The notes: generated from the sequence alone by a model not told the origin. A DNA stretch of 59,908 nt from Casp-actino8 sp964513215 (GCA_964513215.1 CAZELU010000007.1:1-59908), one strand, 5' to 3'; shown: positions 27,260 through 35,764, counted from the stretch's first letter. A program made the numbers and translations.

Positions 27260-27901
27260 GTGGTCGACTTCACCGGATCGAAGGGTGTGAAGCGATCGCG
27301 TCGATCGCGCCGCAGCAACTGGTTGCCGTACGAGGCGAGTCGTCGATTGCAGTTCGACGCACTCCTCGGATTGGTGATGATTTTCCTCGCCGCGATCGGC
27401 CTTCTCATCGCAGGTGCGTTCGGCGACCCGTTCTCGGTGTCGTTCGTCGACGGCCAACCCGTCGCATCCGACGGCCGTGACTGCGTCCTCCTGCAGACGT
27501 CGCCGGTCGACGACCCGAGCGCACCGGCTCGTGCCATGGTCGATTGCGGCGACGAAGGCGGATTCGGAGCATCGGCGATGGTTCAGCATCTCCTGATCGC
27601 CGTCGGCGCGGTGGGCGTCTTGCTGTTGCTGAGTGCGGTGTTCTCGCTGGTGCTGGCTTCACGCATGCCCCGTGAAACTCTCGCCGTTCCGTTCTGCCTG
27701 GTGGCCATCATCATCGGGCTGGTGGCTGTGTTGTGGGGGCTCGGCGACTCGGGTGGTCCGGCTCTGGTGTTCCAGGGTGATCGCGAGCGGGCCTTCACCG
27801 GAATCCTGCGCTCGGGCGGCCGCCTCACCACCCACGAGGGAGCCGTGTCGGCCGGAGTCGGTTTGATCTCGGCGTCGATCGTGCGCCTCACCCGGCCCTG
27901 A
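27260..27901 (+). CDS. membrane protein, function unknown
   Basis: The predicted 213-residue product starts at GTG 27260 and has three hydrophobic helices (about 37-58, 106-128 and 141-163) with two cysteine-containing extracytoplasmic stretches (GRDCVLLQTSPVDDPSAPAR and AMVDCGDEGGFGASAMVQH). A basic N-terminus (KRSRRSRRSN) follows the start. I do not recognise the family. It begins 8 nt after DUF5318, so is likely co-transcribed. The start is uncertain, since other GTG codons exist nearby. Confidence 0.6.
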   Translation: MVDFTGSKGVKRSRRSRRSNWLPYEASRRLQFDALLGLVMIFLAAIGLLIAGAFGDPFSVSFVDGQPVASDGRDCVLLQTSPVDDPSAPARAMVDCGDEGGFGASAMVQHLLIAVGAVGVLLLLSAVFSLVLASRMPRETLAVPFCLVAIIIGLVAVLWGLGDSGGPALVFQGDRERAFTGILRSGGRLTTHEGAVSAGVGLISASIVRLTRP

Positions 27902-28037
27902 CCAGCACCTCGAGAGGTGACTCGACGCCACCAGCGAGTGGTGCCACACCCTCTTGGCACTGTGTGTCCGTGCTCGAGTTCGTCCCCGTCTCACCTCACC
28001 GACCCGCCGGTAGGCTTCCGAGGTCCATAGTCACCCT

Positions 28038-28051
28038 GCCCCGGAAGGGGC
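28038..28051 (+). promoter_or_regulatory. hairpin in the rpsF leader
   Basis: GCCCC-GGAA-GGGGC forms a 5-bp stem with a GGAA tetraloop 50 nt before rpsF, in the 199-bp gap 27902-28100. The same gap has TAGGCT (28012-28017), a possible -10, and a CACCTC-GA-GAGGTG hairpin right after the preceding gene. A ribosomal-protein leader that controls rpsF-rpsR translation is possible but not shown. Confidence 0.35.
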
Positions 28052-28100
28052 CCCGCTTCCCACACCTGGGGGGCGAGTCCGAAGGGAGGTTCACGCACCG

Positions 28101-28424
28101 ATGCGTGGCTACGAATTGATGATCATCCTCGACGGTTCGCTCGACGAGCCCGTCGCCCAGCAGTGGGTCGCCACCGTGACCAAGGCCGTGAAGGCCGCCG
28201 GTGGAGACGTGCACGGGAAGGCCGATTGGTGGGGCAAGCGTCGTTTGGCGTATCCCATCAACAAGAAGGAAGACGGCTTCTACGTCGTCTTCAACATCGC
28301 CGCCGCTGGTGGCGCACTCGACGAACTCGAGCGTTCGTTGCGTATCGCTGACGACGTTCTGCGTCACAAGTTGCTGCGTCTCCCCGAGGCCGAAGCGGCC
28401 CGCCGGGGTCTCGTAGCGGCCTGA
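28101..28424 (+). CDS. rpsF: 30S ribosomal protein S6
   Basis: The 107-residue protein starts MRGYELMIILDGSLDEP and has the WWGKRRLAYPINKKEDGFYVV core typical of S6. It is in the small subunit next to S18. The ribosome-binding site GAAGGGAGG lies 12 nt upstream. It heads the rpsF-ssb-rpsR-rplI cluster, which continues into dnaB after a terminator. Confidence 0.97.
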   Translation: MRGYELMIILDGSLDEPVAQQWVATVTKAVKAAGGDVHGKADWWGKRRLAYPINKKEDGFYVVFNIAAAGGALDELERSLRIADDVLRHKLLRLPEAEAARRGLVAA

Positions 28425-28458
28425 GTCAGCCGCTCACACCGTCCAGAGGAGCATCACC

Positions 28459-28899
28459 ATGGCATCCAATTCCATCACCGTCGTGGGCAACTTGACCCGC
28501 GATCCCGAACTTCGCTTCACCCAGTCGGGGAAGCCCACGGTCACCCTCGGGTTGGCCGTCAACCGCCGCTACCAGGTCAATGGCGAATGGCAGGAGCAGA
28601 CCTCGTTCATGAACGTGGTCGCCTGGGATCAGTTGGCCGAGAACATCGCGGCCTCTCTCACCAAGGGGAGCCGTGTGCTGGTCACCGGCCGACTCGACGT
28701 GCGGGAGTACGAAGCACGCGAAGGTGGCAAGCGCACCGCGGTCGAGATCGTCGCCGACGAGATCGGACCCTCCCTGCGGTGGGCCACGGCATCCGTCGAG
28801 CGCACCCCCGGTCGCGGTGGTGACGGAGGCGGCTACTCGGGTGGCCGCTCGAGCGCCCCGGCCCCGGCCGCCGACTACCCCGACGAAGAACCGTTCTGA
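28459..28899 (+). CDS. ssb: single-stranded DNA-binding protein
   Basis: The 146-residue protein has the OB-fold SITVVGNLTRDPELRFTQSG, FMNVVAWDQLAENIA and GRLDVREYEAREGGKRTAV, then a Gly-rich linker and the acidic tip DYPDEEPF used to recruit repair and replication partners. SSB coats single-stranded DNA at replication forks. The position between rpsF and rpsR is the usual actinobacterial order. Confidence 0.97.
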   Translation: MASNSITVVGNLTRDPELRFTQSGKPTVTLGLAVNRRYQVNGEWQEQTSFMNVVAWDQLAENIAASLTKGSRVLVTGRLDVREYEAREGGKRTAVEIVADEIGPSLRWATASVERTPGRGGDGGGYSGGRSSAPAPAADYPDEEPF

Positions 28900-28942
28900 A
28901 CGAACCCATCACGTTGACCCCGTACGAAGGACACCACATTCC

Positions 28943-29344
28943 ATGAGCAACACGAAGAAGCCGATGCGTGGCCGGGCCCCCAAGGATGCCGGTCGCAAGA
29001 TCAAGAAGAAGGCCAACATCCTGTCGGCCGAGAAGGTCGACTACATCGACTACAAGGACATCAACCTCCTGCAGCGATTCATGTCCGACCGTTCCAAGAT
29101 CCGCGGTCAGAAGATCAACGGCACCACGGTGCAGCAGCAGCGTGAGTTGGCCAACGCGGTCAAGAACGCTCGCGAGATGGCGCTTCTCCCGTACACCAAG
29201 CGCGTCGCTTCGGTGGGCCGTGGCCCGCGCCGTGGCCCGGCACCCGACGGTGCAAGCGAGCGGGCGACCGGAGCCGAGACCGTCGAACTCGTCGATCAGG
29301 TCGAGGGCGCCGAGGTCGAGACCAACGAGGACGAGGAGGCCTGA
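28943..29344 (+). CDS. rpsR: 30S ribosomal protein S18 with a C-terminal acidic extension
   Basis: The 133-residue protein has the S18 core (residues about 20-90): ILSAEKVDYIDYKDINLLQR, FMSDRSKIRGQKINGT and NAREMALLPYTKR. S18 is usually about 75-90 residues, so the remaining 40-odd residues, ending ATGAETVELVDQVEGAEVET-NEDEEA, form an unusual acidic tail. The four zinc-binding Cys of C+ S18 are absent. The ATG at 28943 has GAAGGA upstream at a rather long spacing. It lies between ssb and rplI. Confidence 0.94.
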   Translation: MSNTKKPMRGRAPKDAGRKIKKKANILSAEKVDYIDYKDINLLQRFMSDRSKIRGQKINGTTVQQQRELANAVKNAREMALLPYTKRVASVGRGPRRGPAPDGASERATGAETVELVDQVEGAEVETNEDEEA

Positions 29345-29346
29345 TC

Positions 29347-29793
29347 ATGAAGGTTGTTCTTCGTTCCGACATTTCCGGCCTCGGTAAGCGTGGCGACATC
29401 GTCGACGTGGCCGATGGTCACGGTCGCAACTACCTCCTTCCGCGCGGTTTGGCCATCACGGCCACCGACGGAACCGTTCAGCAGGCTGCGGCCATGCGCC
29501 GTCGTCGCGATCTCCGCGATGCGGCCGACCGCGAATCGGCCACGACGGTCGCCAGTGCTCTCACCGGTAAGACCATCGAGATCAAGGCCAAGACGGGCGC
29601 TGAGGGTCGTTTGTACGGTTCGGTGAGTGCCGCCGATGTGGTGGCGGCCGTGCAGGACCAGACCGGCATCGAGCTCGACCGCAAGAAGATCGAGGTTCCC
29701 GACCACATCAAGACGGTGGGCGAGTACTCGGTTGCGGCCAAGTTGCACGCTGACGTTCAGGCGTTCATCACCATCAACGTCGTTTCCAAGTGA
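29347..29793 (+). CDS. rplI: 50S ribosomal protein L9
   Basis: The 148-residue L9 shows MKVVLRSDISGLGKRGDIVD and GHGRNYLLPRGLAITAT, then the long central helix and a C-terminal domain with ELDRKKIEVPDHIKTVGEYS. The gene starts 3 nt after the rpsR stop. A strong hairpin follows at 29822-29849. Confidence 0.97.
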   Translation: MKVVLRSDISGLGKRGDIVDVADGHGRNYLLPRGLAITATDGTVQQAAAMRRRRDLRDAADRESATTVASALTGKTIEIKAKTGAEGRLYGSVSAADVVAAVQDQTGIELDRKKIEVPDHIKTVGEYSVAAKLHADVQAFITINVVSK

Positions 29794-29821
29794 TCCCGCG
29801 GGCCTCGTCGCCCGTTCTCCT

Positions 29822-29849
29822 CGATGCCCGGACCCTGGTCCGGGCATCG
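29822..29849 (+). terminator. strong hairpin after rplI
   Basis: CGATGCCCGGACC and its exact complement GGTCCGGGCATCG are separated by CT: a perfect 13-bp arm pair 29 nt after rplI. It probably ends the rpsF-rplI transcript. The T-run is poor, so the ending may be factor-assisted. Confidence 0.65.
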
Positions 29850-29864
29850 TCGTCTAGTCCGGAC

Positions 29865-29894
29865 TTGTCCACAGATCCGGGCCCTTTGTCCACA
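29865..29894 (+). promoter_or_regulatory. two perfect DnaA boxes upstream of dnaB
   Basis: TTGTCCACA occurs at 29865-29873 and 29886-29894, direct repeats spaced 21 bp, in the 161-bp gap before dnaB (about two helical turns apart). They are placed to couple dnaB expression to DnaA activity. AAGGTG lies near the dnaB start. Confidence 0.6.
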
Positions 29895-29954
29895 GAAAGC
29901 ACACAGCCCTGTCCCCCTAGCGATCAACAGGGTTCGTCCGCCAAGGTGTAACCG

Positions 29955-31370
29955 ATGTCCGACTCGAATCAGCCTCGTTCCGGTGGAGGTCAACGCACTG
30001 CGCCGCGATCGGCGCCGGGCAATCGCGTACCGCCGCACAACCTGAGTGCCGAAGAGTCGCTGCTCGGTGCGTTGTTGTTGTCGCGTGAGGCCGTCAACAC
30101 CGTGAGCGAACTGGGTCTCCTGCCCGACGTCTTCTACAAGCCATCGCATCAACACGTGTTCGACGCGATTCGCGCGTTGTTGTCGGGCGGGCAGCCCGTC
30201 GACGCAGTCACCGTGGCCGACGAACTGCGTCGTGTGGGTTTGCTCGACGAAATCGGCGGCCTCGACTTCCTGCTCCATCTTCAGAACACCACGCCGGTCA
30301 TCGGCAACGTGGGTCGCTACGCGAAGATCGTCATGGACACCTCGGCCCTACGCCGCCTCATCGGTGTGGCGAGTGAGATCGCCGAGATCGCGTACTCCGA
30401 ACCTGATGACGTGGCCAAGGCGCTCGACGTAGCCGAGTCGAAGGTGTTCGAGGTCGCTGACGAGCGCGTCACCGATTCGGTGGCCGAAATCAAAGACGTG
30501 CTGCGCACCACCACCGACGAACTCGAACGCCGATACACCGAGAAGGCCAGCATCACCGGTACCGCCACCGGCTTTCACGATCTCGATGGCCTGCTACTCG
30601 GCCTGCAGCCGGCGTCGCTCGTCATCGTGGGTGCGCGTCCGTCGATGGGTAAGTCGGCCTTCGCTCTCAACATCGCCACGTACGTTGCTCGAAACACACG
30701 CCAACCCGTCTTGGTGTTCTCGCTCGAAATGAGCCACAGCGAAATGGCTCAGCGAATCCTCTCGGCTGAGGCACGCGTCGACACTCGCAAACTCCGCACT
30801 GGAAACCTCACGGCCAATGAATGGAGCGACGTCAACAACGCCGTGGGCCGACTCGAAGTTCCGTTGTTCCTCGACGACAATCCGGCCGTGACCGTCATGG
30901 AGATTCGCGCCAAGGCGCGCCGCCTCAAGGCTCGCTATGGGTCGCTCGGTCTGATCGTGATCGACTACTTGCAGCTCATGAGCGGTGGTGCGCGCGCCGA
31001 GAACCGTCAGTTGGAAGTGAGCGAGATCAGCCGAAATCTGAAGGTGTTGGCCCGTGAAATGAACGTGCCGATCATGGCCCTCAGTCAGTTGAGTCGTCGT
31101 CTCGAAGAGCGTGCCGACAAGCGACCCGTGCTGGCCGACCTTCGCGAGTCGGGTTCACTCGAACAAGATGCCGACGTCGTGATGTTCATTCACCGTGAAG
31201 AAGTGGCCAAACAAGGAGCGGTCGATCCGGCTCTCAAGGGCATGGCCGATCTCATCGTGGCCAAACACCGCGCCGGTGCTCTCGACAACATCAAGTTGGT
31301 GTTCCAGGGCGAGCACACGCTCTTCCGCAACGCGGCTCGTGGTGTGGGTCAGCGCGTCGACGAATCCTGA
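29955..31370 (+). CDS. dnaB: replicative DNA helicase DnaB
   Basis: The hexameric helicase that unwinds the fork is encoded by this 471-residue gene. An N-terminal domain (VPPHNLSAEESLLGALLLS) is followed by the RecA-like core with Walker A IVGARPSMGKSAFALNIATY, Walker B LGLIVIDYLQLMSGGARAEN, and a C-terminal arginine-finger region. There is no intein, which is common in other actinobacterial dnaB genes. It is convergent with the VOC gene, whose stop begins at the next base. Confidence 0.97.
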   Translation: MSDSNQPRSGGGQRTAPRSAPGNRVPPHNLSAEESLLGALLLSREAVNTVSELGLLPDVFYKPSHQHVFDAIRALLSGGQPVDAVTVADELRRVGLLDEIGGLDFLLHLQNTTPVIGNVGRYAKIVMDTSALRRLIGVASEIAEIAYSEPDDVAKALDVAESKVFEVADERVTDSVAEIKDVLRTTTDELERRYTEKASITGTATGFHDLDGLLLGLQPASLVIVGARPSMGKSAFALNIATYVARNTRQPVLVFSLEMSHSEMAQRILSAEARVDTRKLRTGNLTANEWSDVNNAVGRLEVPLFLDDNPAVTVMEIRAKARRLKARYGSLGLIVIDYLQLMSGGARAENRQLEVSEISRNLKVLAREMNVPIMALSQLSRRLEERADKRPVLADLRESGSLEQDADVVMFIHREEVAKQGAVDPALKGMADLIVAKHRAGALDNIKLVFQGEHTLFRNAARGVGQRVDES

Positions 31371-31928
31371 TCAGCCCGACGGCAGCAGAATCGCGTCGCC
31401 TTCGGGCTGCCAGATCTTGGCTCCGAAAGCCTTCTCCATCTCGGGCTGCGGATTCATGAGCAGTTCCATCGCGTGCTTCTTCTCGTCGTCGGTGAAGTCG
31501 CGCACGGTGTGACAGAACTCGACGGTGTTGCCTTCGGGGTCACGGATGTAGATCGAGTGGCAGAACTCGTGATCGACCTCGAGCACGGTGTATCCGCACT
31601 CGCGCCAGCGTTCGCGATGGCGGTCGAGGTCGTCGCGTGTGGGTGCGTCGAAGGCGAGATGGTTCGCCCACCAGGGCAGACCGGCGCTCTTGTTGAGGTT
31701 GGTACCGAACTCGCTGCCGATCGACTCGTCGTGGATCTCCCAGAACGCGATCATTCCCTGCTCACCCGACGGCGAGGTTCCGGTGGAGTAGAAGAAGTGC
31801 TTGCTCCAACCACCTTCTGGGGTCGGTGCGGTCACGGTCTTCACGAGTTCGAAACCCATGACCCGGGTGTAGAAGTCGTAGTTGGCAGCCGTGTCACGAA
31901 TGGCGATGGCGACGTGGTGGAAACCCAT
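31371..31928 (-). CDS. VOC-family (glyoxalase/dioxygenase-like) protein
   Basis: The 185-residue protein has the vicinal-oxygen-chelate fold: MGFHHVAIAIRDTAANYDFY at the N-terminus, a central PWWANHLAFDAPT, and a C-terminal HEFCHSIYIRDPEGNTVEFC. His5, His90 and Glu137 are candidate metal ligands. The substrate is unknown. ATG 31928 has a TAAGAC -10 box seven nt upstream, so it is predicted leaderless. It is convergent with dnaB. Confidence 0.88.
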   Translation of the reverse strand: MGFHHVAIAIRDTAANYDFYTRVMGFELVKTVTAPTPEGGWSKHFFYSTGTSPSGEQGMIAFWEIHDESIGSEFGTNLNKSAGLPWWANHLAFDAPTRDDLDRHRERWRECGYTVLEVDHEFCHSIYIRDPEGNTVEFCHTVRDFTDDEKKHAMELLMNPQPEMEKAFGAKIWQPEGDAILLPSG

Positions 31929-31935
31929 GGGCGCA

Positions 31936-31941
31936 GTCTTA
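31936..31941 (-). promoter_or_regulatory. leaderless -10 box for the VOC gene
   Basis: TAAGAC on the minus strand, seven nt (TGCGCCC) from the ATG. Confidence 0.45.
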
Positions 31942-32000
31942 CCGATTCTTGTGTCGGTTTCCGCACGCGAACAGCCCGCGTTGTCGATGTTCGATGCTGG

Positions 32001-32006
32001 CAGAAT
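32001..32006 (+). promoter_or_regulatory. leaderless -10 box for the 68-residue membrane protein
   Basis: CAGAAT, six nt (GAACCG) before ATG 32013. The first base is C where others have T. Confidence 0.4.
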
Positions 32007-32012
32007 GAACCG

Positions 32013-32219
32013 ATGTTCCTCGGCGAAGACCTTCTGGCCTGGCTGGTGCTGGCTCTTGGTGGAGCGTTGTTCGCGGGCAACATGCTGGCCGTCGTCAAAC
32101 CGCCGCCGGCCGCCAAGGAAGGCGACCTCCCTCGCGCTCCGGTGGTGCGCAGCGTGGGCATGGCGTTGGTGGGCTTGGTGGCAGCGATCTGGTCGCTGGC
32201 CTCGTTGATCTCGGGGTGA
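32013..32219 (+). CDS. small two-helix membrane protein, function unknown
   Basis: The 68-residue product begins FLGEDLLAWLVLALGGALFA (helix one) and ends in VVRSVGMALVGLVAAIWSLA (helix two), linked by a polar, proline-containing loop (VVKPPPAAKEGDLPR). I do not recognise it. It lies 7 nt before the HD-domain gene and may be co-transcribed; the GTG/ATG-free gap upstream holds the leaderless -10 box. Confidence 0.65.
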   Translation: MFLGEDLLAWLVLALGGALFAGNMLAVVKPPPAAKEGDLPRAPVVRSVGMALVGLVAAIWSLASLISG

Positions 32220-32225
32220 TGTGTC

Positions 32226-32822
32226 ATGAGTGACGAACGGTTGAGTCAGCAACTCGAGTTCCTGCTCGAGATCGATCGTCTGAAGCAGGTCGAACGTCAG
32301 ACTCACATCACAGGCGGCTCGCGCCGCGAGAACACCGCCGAGCATTCGTGGCACCTGGCGATGTACGCGTTGGTGTTGGTCGAGTGGAGCAACGCCGACG
32401 TCGATCTGTTCCACGTGCTGGCTCTGTGCTTGGTGCACGACATCGTGGAGATCGACGCGGGTGACACCTTCGCCTACGACACCACGGCCTACGCCGACAA
32501 GGAAGATCGCGAACGCAAGGCTGCCGAGCGACTGTTCGGACTCCTACCGCCTGATCAAGCGGACTACTTCTGGCGGTTGTGGGAGGAGTACGAGGCGCAG
32601 GAGACGGCCGAGAGTCGATTCGCCAATGCCGTCGATCGTCTGCAACCCGCGATGCTGAATCATCAGGCGGGTGACGAGTCACCGTGGAAGCGCCACGGCG
32701 TGACGGTTCCACAAGCCGTGAAGCGACTCTCGCCCATCGGGGACGGTGCCGACGCGCTGTGGGCGCACACTCAGCAGATCATCCGAGATGCCCACGAGCG
32801 TGGGCATCTGCGGGCCGAGTGA
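32226..32822 (+). CDS. HD-domain phosphohydrolase (YfbR-like 5'-nucleotidase family)
   Basis: The 198-residue protein carries RENTAEHSWHLAMYALVLVE and LCLVHDIVEIDAGDTFAY, the metal-binding HD residues, then ESRFANAVDRLQPAMLNHQA. This is the pattern of YfbR-type deoxynucleoside 5'-monophosphatases, which remove the 5' phosphate from dNMPs. It begins 6 nt after the small membrane protein. Its 3' end abuts the RmuC gene. Confidence 0.9.
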   Translation: MSDERLSQQLEFLLEIDRLKQVERQTHITGGSRRENTAEHSWHLAMYALVLVEWSNADVDLFHVLALCLVHDIVEIDAGDTFAYDTTAYADKEDRERKAAERLFGLLPPDQADYFWRLWEEYEAQETAESRFANAVDRLQPAMLNHQAGDESPWKRHGVTVPQAVKRLSPIGDGADALWAHTQQIIRDAHERGHLRAE

Positions 32823-34031
32823 TCAGTCGTCGTTCTCGTCGTCGGCCTCGACGATTTCGACGTCAGCTACGGCCAACTCGGGAACTCCTTGGCGCTTGCG
32901 GAGCTTCTCGATCTTCTTCACCTGCGCGTTGAGCTTGTTGTAGCGGGTTCCGCTGGTGTTGATCGACGCCAGATCGGCCTCGAGGGTCTGGAACGACTTC
33001 TCCACCTTGTCGACGGCCTTGGTGTAGTCGTCCCATTGACGCTGGAAGAGATTGACGAGCTGCATGATTTCGGCGGCTGTCTTCTCGGTGTGGAAGGCAT
33101 CGGTGGCCTGACGAATGACCGCGAGGAAGGCGTACAAAGTGAGGGGTGAACAGAGAACCACTTTGCGCTCGAGAGCGAAGTCGATGAGAGTGGGGTCGGC
33201 CTCGTGCACGAAGCCGCTGATGCTCTCGTTCGGAATGAACATCAGGACGTAGTCGACCGTGTTGTCGGCGCTCTTGTCGACGTAGTCGCGTTTGGCCAGT
33301 TCGACCACACGATCCTTCACCGCGCGGATGAACTCGTTCTTACCCACTGTCTTCAACTGCTCGGTGGGAGCCGATACGAACTCGGCGTACTTGTCGAGCG
33401 GGAATTTGACGTCCATGAACAGCACACGGTCGGGCGGAATGTCGAAGCGATAGTCGGGGCGCCCACCACCATCGATGATCGACTGCTTCGAGTAGTTGAT
33501 GCCTTCGACGAAGCCGGCCGCCCGCAACATGTCTTCGGCGAGACGTTCGCCCCACTGACCGCGGGCCTGCGAACTGGAGAGAACATCGTTGAGTTTGTCG
33601 GTGCGCTGAGTGAGCGCAGCCACCGCTTGTTCGACGGTTCCGTACTGCTTGGACGTGCTCTCACGCAGGTCGAGGAGGGCCCGGTCGATCTCGCCCATCT
33701 TCTTCGTGACCTGTTCGGCCACGCTGGAGAGACGCTGGTCGATGAGATCGCTCTTGCTGCCGATCTGTTCGGAGCCGGCCTTGGTGACCATGTCGGTGGC
33801 GAGGCGGATGGTCTCTTCACGCGTCTTGCGCGCCTCGTCATTCATGCGCGTGAGCGCGTCGGTGAGGGCCGACGAAACCGTGCGGGCTACTTCAGCCTGA
33901 AGGACGGCAGGGTCGACTGCGGGCGCAGGGGGTGTGACTTCGGCCGGTGGCATCGGCGTGCGGCTGCGCAACACCAGCACCGCGACCACGACAGCCAGGA
34001 CGACGACGAGAACGGACAGGACGATGTTCAT
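32823..34031 (-). CDS. rmuC: RmuC-family DNA recombination protein
   Basis: The 402-residue product has an N-terminal membrane helix (VLSVLVVVLAVVVAVLVL, about 4-21), a coiled-coil region (about 40-165) and the RmuC nuclease-like core (GQWGERLAEDMLRAAGFVEG, FDIPPDRVLFMDVKFPLDKY and LMFIPNESISGFVH). RmuC proteins limit chromosome rearrangement; catalysis is not proven. ATG 34031 is chosen, as the ORF upstream of it is not conserved. It is convergent with the HD gene. Confidence 0.92.
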   Translation of the reverse strand: MNIVLSVLVVVLAVVVAVLVLRSRTPMPPAEVTPPAPAVDPAVLQAEVARTVSSALTDALTRMNDEARKTREETIRLATDMVTKAGSEQIGSKSDLIDQRLSSVAEQVTKKMGEIDRALLDLRESTSKQYGTVEQAVAALTQRTDKLNDVLSSSQARGQWGERLAEDMLRAAGFVEGINYSKQSIIDGGGRPDYRFDIPPDRVLFMDVKFPLDKYAEFVSAPTEQLKTVGKNEFIRAVKDRVVELAKRDYVDKSADNTVDYVLMFIPNESISGFVHEADPTLIDFALERKVVLCSPLTLYAFLAVIRQATDAFHTEKTAAEIMQLVNLFQRQWDDYTKAVDKVEKSFQTLEADLASINTSGTRYNKLNAQVKKIEKLRKRQGVPELAVADVEIVEADDENDD

Positions 34032-34065
34032 GATGGGTGAACGCTCCGAGGACGGTGAAGTGTGC

Positions 34066-34797
34066 TCATGACGGACGGATTCCTTCGGCGGCGATGACCG
34101 AGCCCTCGACGACGGTGAGGAGGTACGGCCCGTCGAGGATGACGACATCATCCGACTCGGGGATCGCCTGTGCCGACCCGCCATCGGCCAGTAGTTGCCA
34201 CAAACGCTCGGGTTGCAGGGATGCCGACCCGGGGTGATCGGTACGGCGGGCGTCCACACGAACCGACGTGAAGATCATGATGCTGACGAACGCCGGATAG
34301 GTGGGGCCGTCGGGAGATCCGATTCGCCAGGCGATGTACTCGCCGTCGTCGTCGAAGGCCCCCTCGACGAAGCCCAGATAGAAGCCGTCGGGCAGATCGC
34401 CGTCGATGCGACCGGCAGACACTGCCGACGCCGGGACCGGCGCGTATGCCGAGGGCACGTCGGGTGGAGCCACCGGAGTGAAGTCGGGCAACTGTGATTC
34501 GTCGGCGAAGTCGCCGATCTGTTCGTCGGAGACGGTGATCGGGGGAGCCACCGAACCGATGGTCGCGGACGGTGCTGCAGTGTCGGACGTGTCGGTGACT
34601 GGCGCATCGGTGGGAGTGAGCGGCGGAACGACGGTGGCGGCGGGAGCACGATCGGATCGTTCGGACACCACCAGGAGTCCGCCCACACCGAGAGCACCCA
34701 AGAGGAGAAGGATGACGGGAAGTTGCGACGAGGCGCCTCGACGGGACGAGGCCGATCGCCTCTTCGCTCGCGACTTTTTCTTCGCCCGGGTGGCCAC
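34066..34797 (-). CDS. membrane-anchored protein, function unknown
   Basis: The 243-residue protein has a highly basic cytoplasmic tail (KKKSRAKRRSASSRRG), one membrane helix (QLPVILLLLGALGVGGLLVV, about 25-44) and a Pro/Thr/Asp-rich extracellular domain ending with VVILDGPYLLTVVEGSVIAA. No family is recognised. GTG 34797 is predicted leaderless (CAAACT, six nt away). It is followed by rmuC 34 nt on. Confidence 0.65.
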   Translation of the reverse strand: MATRAKKKSRAKRRSASSRRGASSQLPVILLLLGALGVGGLLVVSERSDRAPAATVVPPLTPTDAPVTDTSDTAAPSATIGSVAPPITVSDEQIGDFADESQLPDFTPVAPPDVPSAYAPVPASAVSAGRIDGDLPDGFYLGFVEGAFDDDGEYIAWRIGSPDGPTYPAFVSIMIFTSVRVDARRTDHPGSASLQPERLWQLLADGGSAQAIPESDDVVILDGPYLLTVVEGSVIAAEGIRPS

Positions 34798-34803
34798 CGA
34801 GTC

Positions 34804-34809
34804 AGTTTG
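34804..34809 (-). promoter_or_regulatory. possible leaderless -10 box
   Basis: CAAACT on the minus strand, six nt (GACTCG) from the GTG start. It deviates from TANNNT at position 1. Confidence 0.35.
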
Positions 34810-34829
34810 TCAGAAGGGTGTCGTGCGGG

Positions 34830-35756
34830 TCAGAGCTTGCGGAGTCGAACATCGCTCACCCGGTGGTCGCGGCCCTTGCGCAGGATCAGCGAGGCGCGGT
34901 CGCGGGTCGGTTCGATGTTCTCGCGAAGGTTGAGACCGTTGATCTCTTTCCAGATGAATCGGGCGGTGGCCACTGCTTCCTCTTGTGTGAGGTGGGCGTA
35001 ATGGCGGAAGAAGCTGTTGGGATCTTGGAAGACCGAGTCGCGCAGCGACAGGAATCGCTCCACGTACCAGGCCTCGATATCCGACTCTTCGGCATCGATG
35101 TAGATGGAGAAGTCGAAGTAGTCGCTGACGAATTCGGTGGCGTCGGATCCGGGAGCACCCACCTGGAGAACGTTGAGGCCTTCGAGAATCAAGATGTCGG
35201 GCTGACACACGGTGACCCGATCACCATCGACGATGTCGTAGACGACGTGGCTGTACACCGGAGCCTCCACCGACGCGCGGCCACTTTTGAGTTCGCGCAG
35301 AAATCGCAGTAACTCGCGGGTGTCATAACTCTCGGGGAACCCCTTGCGGTTCATGATGCCGCGCTCTTCGAGCACTCGATTGGGATGCAAGAAGCCGTCA
35401 GTGGTGATGAGGTCGACCTTCGGGTGGTCGGGCCAGCGGGCGAGTAGCGCTTGCAGGATGCGGGCGAAGGTGCTCTTGCCGACCGCGACGCTACCGGCCA
35501 CGCCGATCACGTACGGAACCTTGGGGGCCAGCGTTCCGAGGAACGTGGCCGACACTTTGTGCAGGTTCTGAGTGGCCGACACGTAGAGATTGAGAAGACG
35601 GGTGAGCGGTAGATACACCGCAGCGACTTCGTCGAGATCGATGCGTTCGTTGATGCCACGAAGATTGCCGAGATCGGACTCGCGCAGAGTCATGGGTGTG
35701 GCGGCGCGCAACTCGGCCCACTGGGCCCGGTCGAAGGAGACGTAGCGCTCACTCAC
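34830..35756 (-). CDS. coaA: pantothenate kinase, type I
   Basis: The 308-residue protein starts the CoA pathway by phosphorylating pantothenate. It has the P-loop VIGVAGSVAVGKSTFARILQ, the substrate region VDLITTDGFLHPNRVLEERG, and ILEGLNVLQVGAPGSDATEF. The length and motifs fit E. coli CoaA. GTG 35756 is preceded by a TAGCGT -10 box eight nt upstream. Confidence 0.95.
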   Translation of the reverse strand: MSERYVSFDRAQWAELRAATPMTLRESDLGNLRGINERIDLDEVAAVYLPLTRLLNLYVSATQNLHKVSATFLGTLAPKVPYVIGVAGSVAVGKSTFARILQALLARWPDHPKVDLITTDGFLHPNRVLEERGIMNRKGFPESYDTRELLRFLRELKSGRASVEAPVYSHVVYDIVDGDRVTVCQPDILILEGLNVLQVGAPGSDATEFVSDYFDFSIYIDAEESDIEAWYVERFLSLRDSVFQDPNSFFRHYAHLTQEEAVATARFIWKEINGLNLRENIEPTRDRASLILRKGRDHRVSDVRLRKL

Positions 35757-35764
35757 GGACGGTC

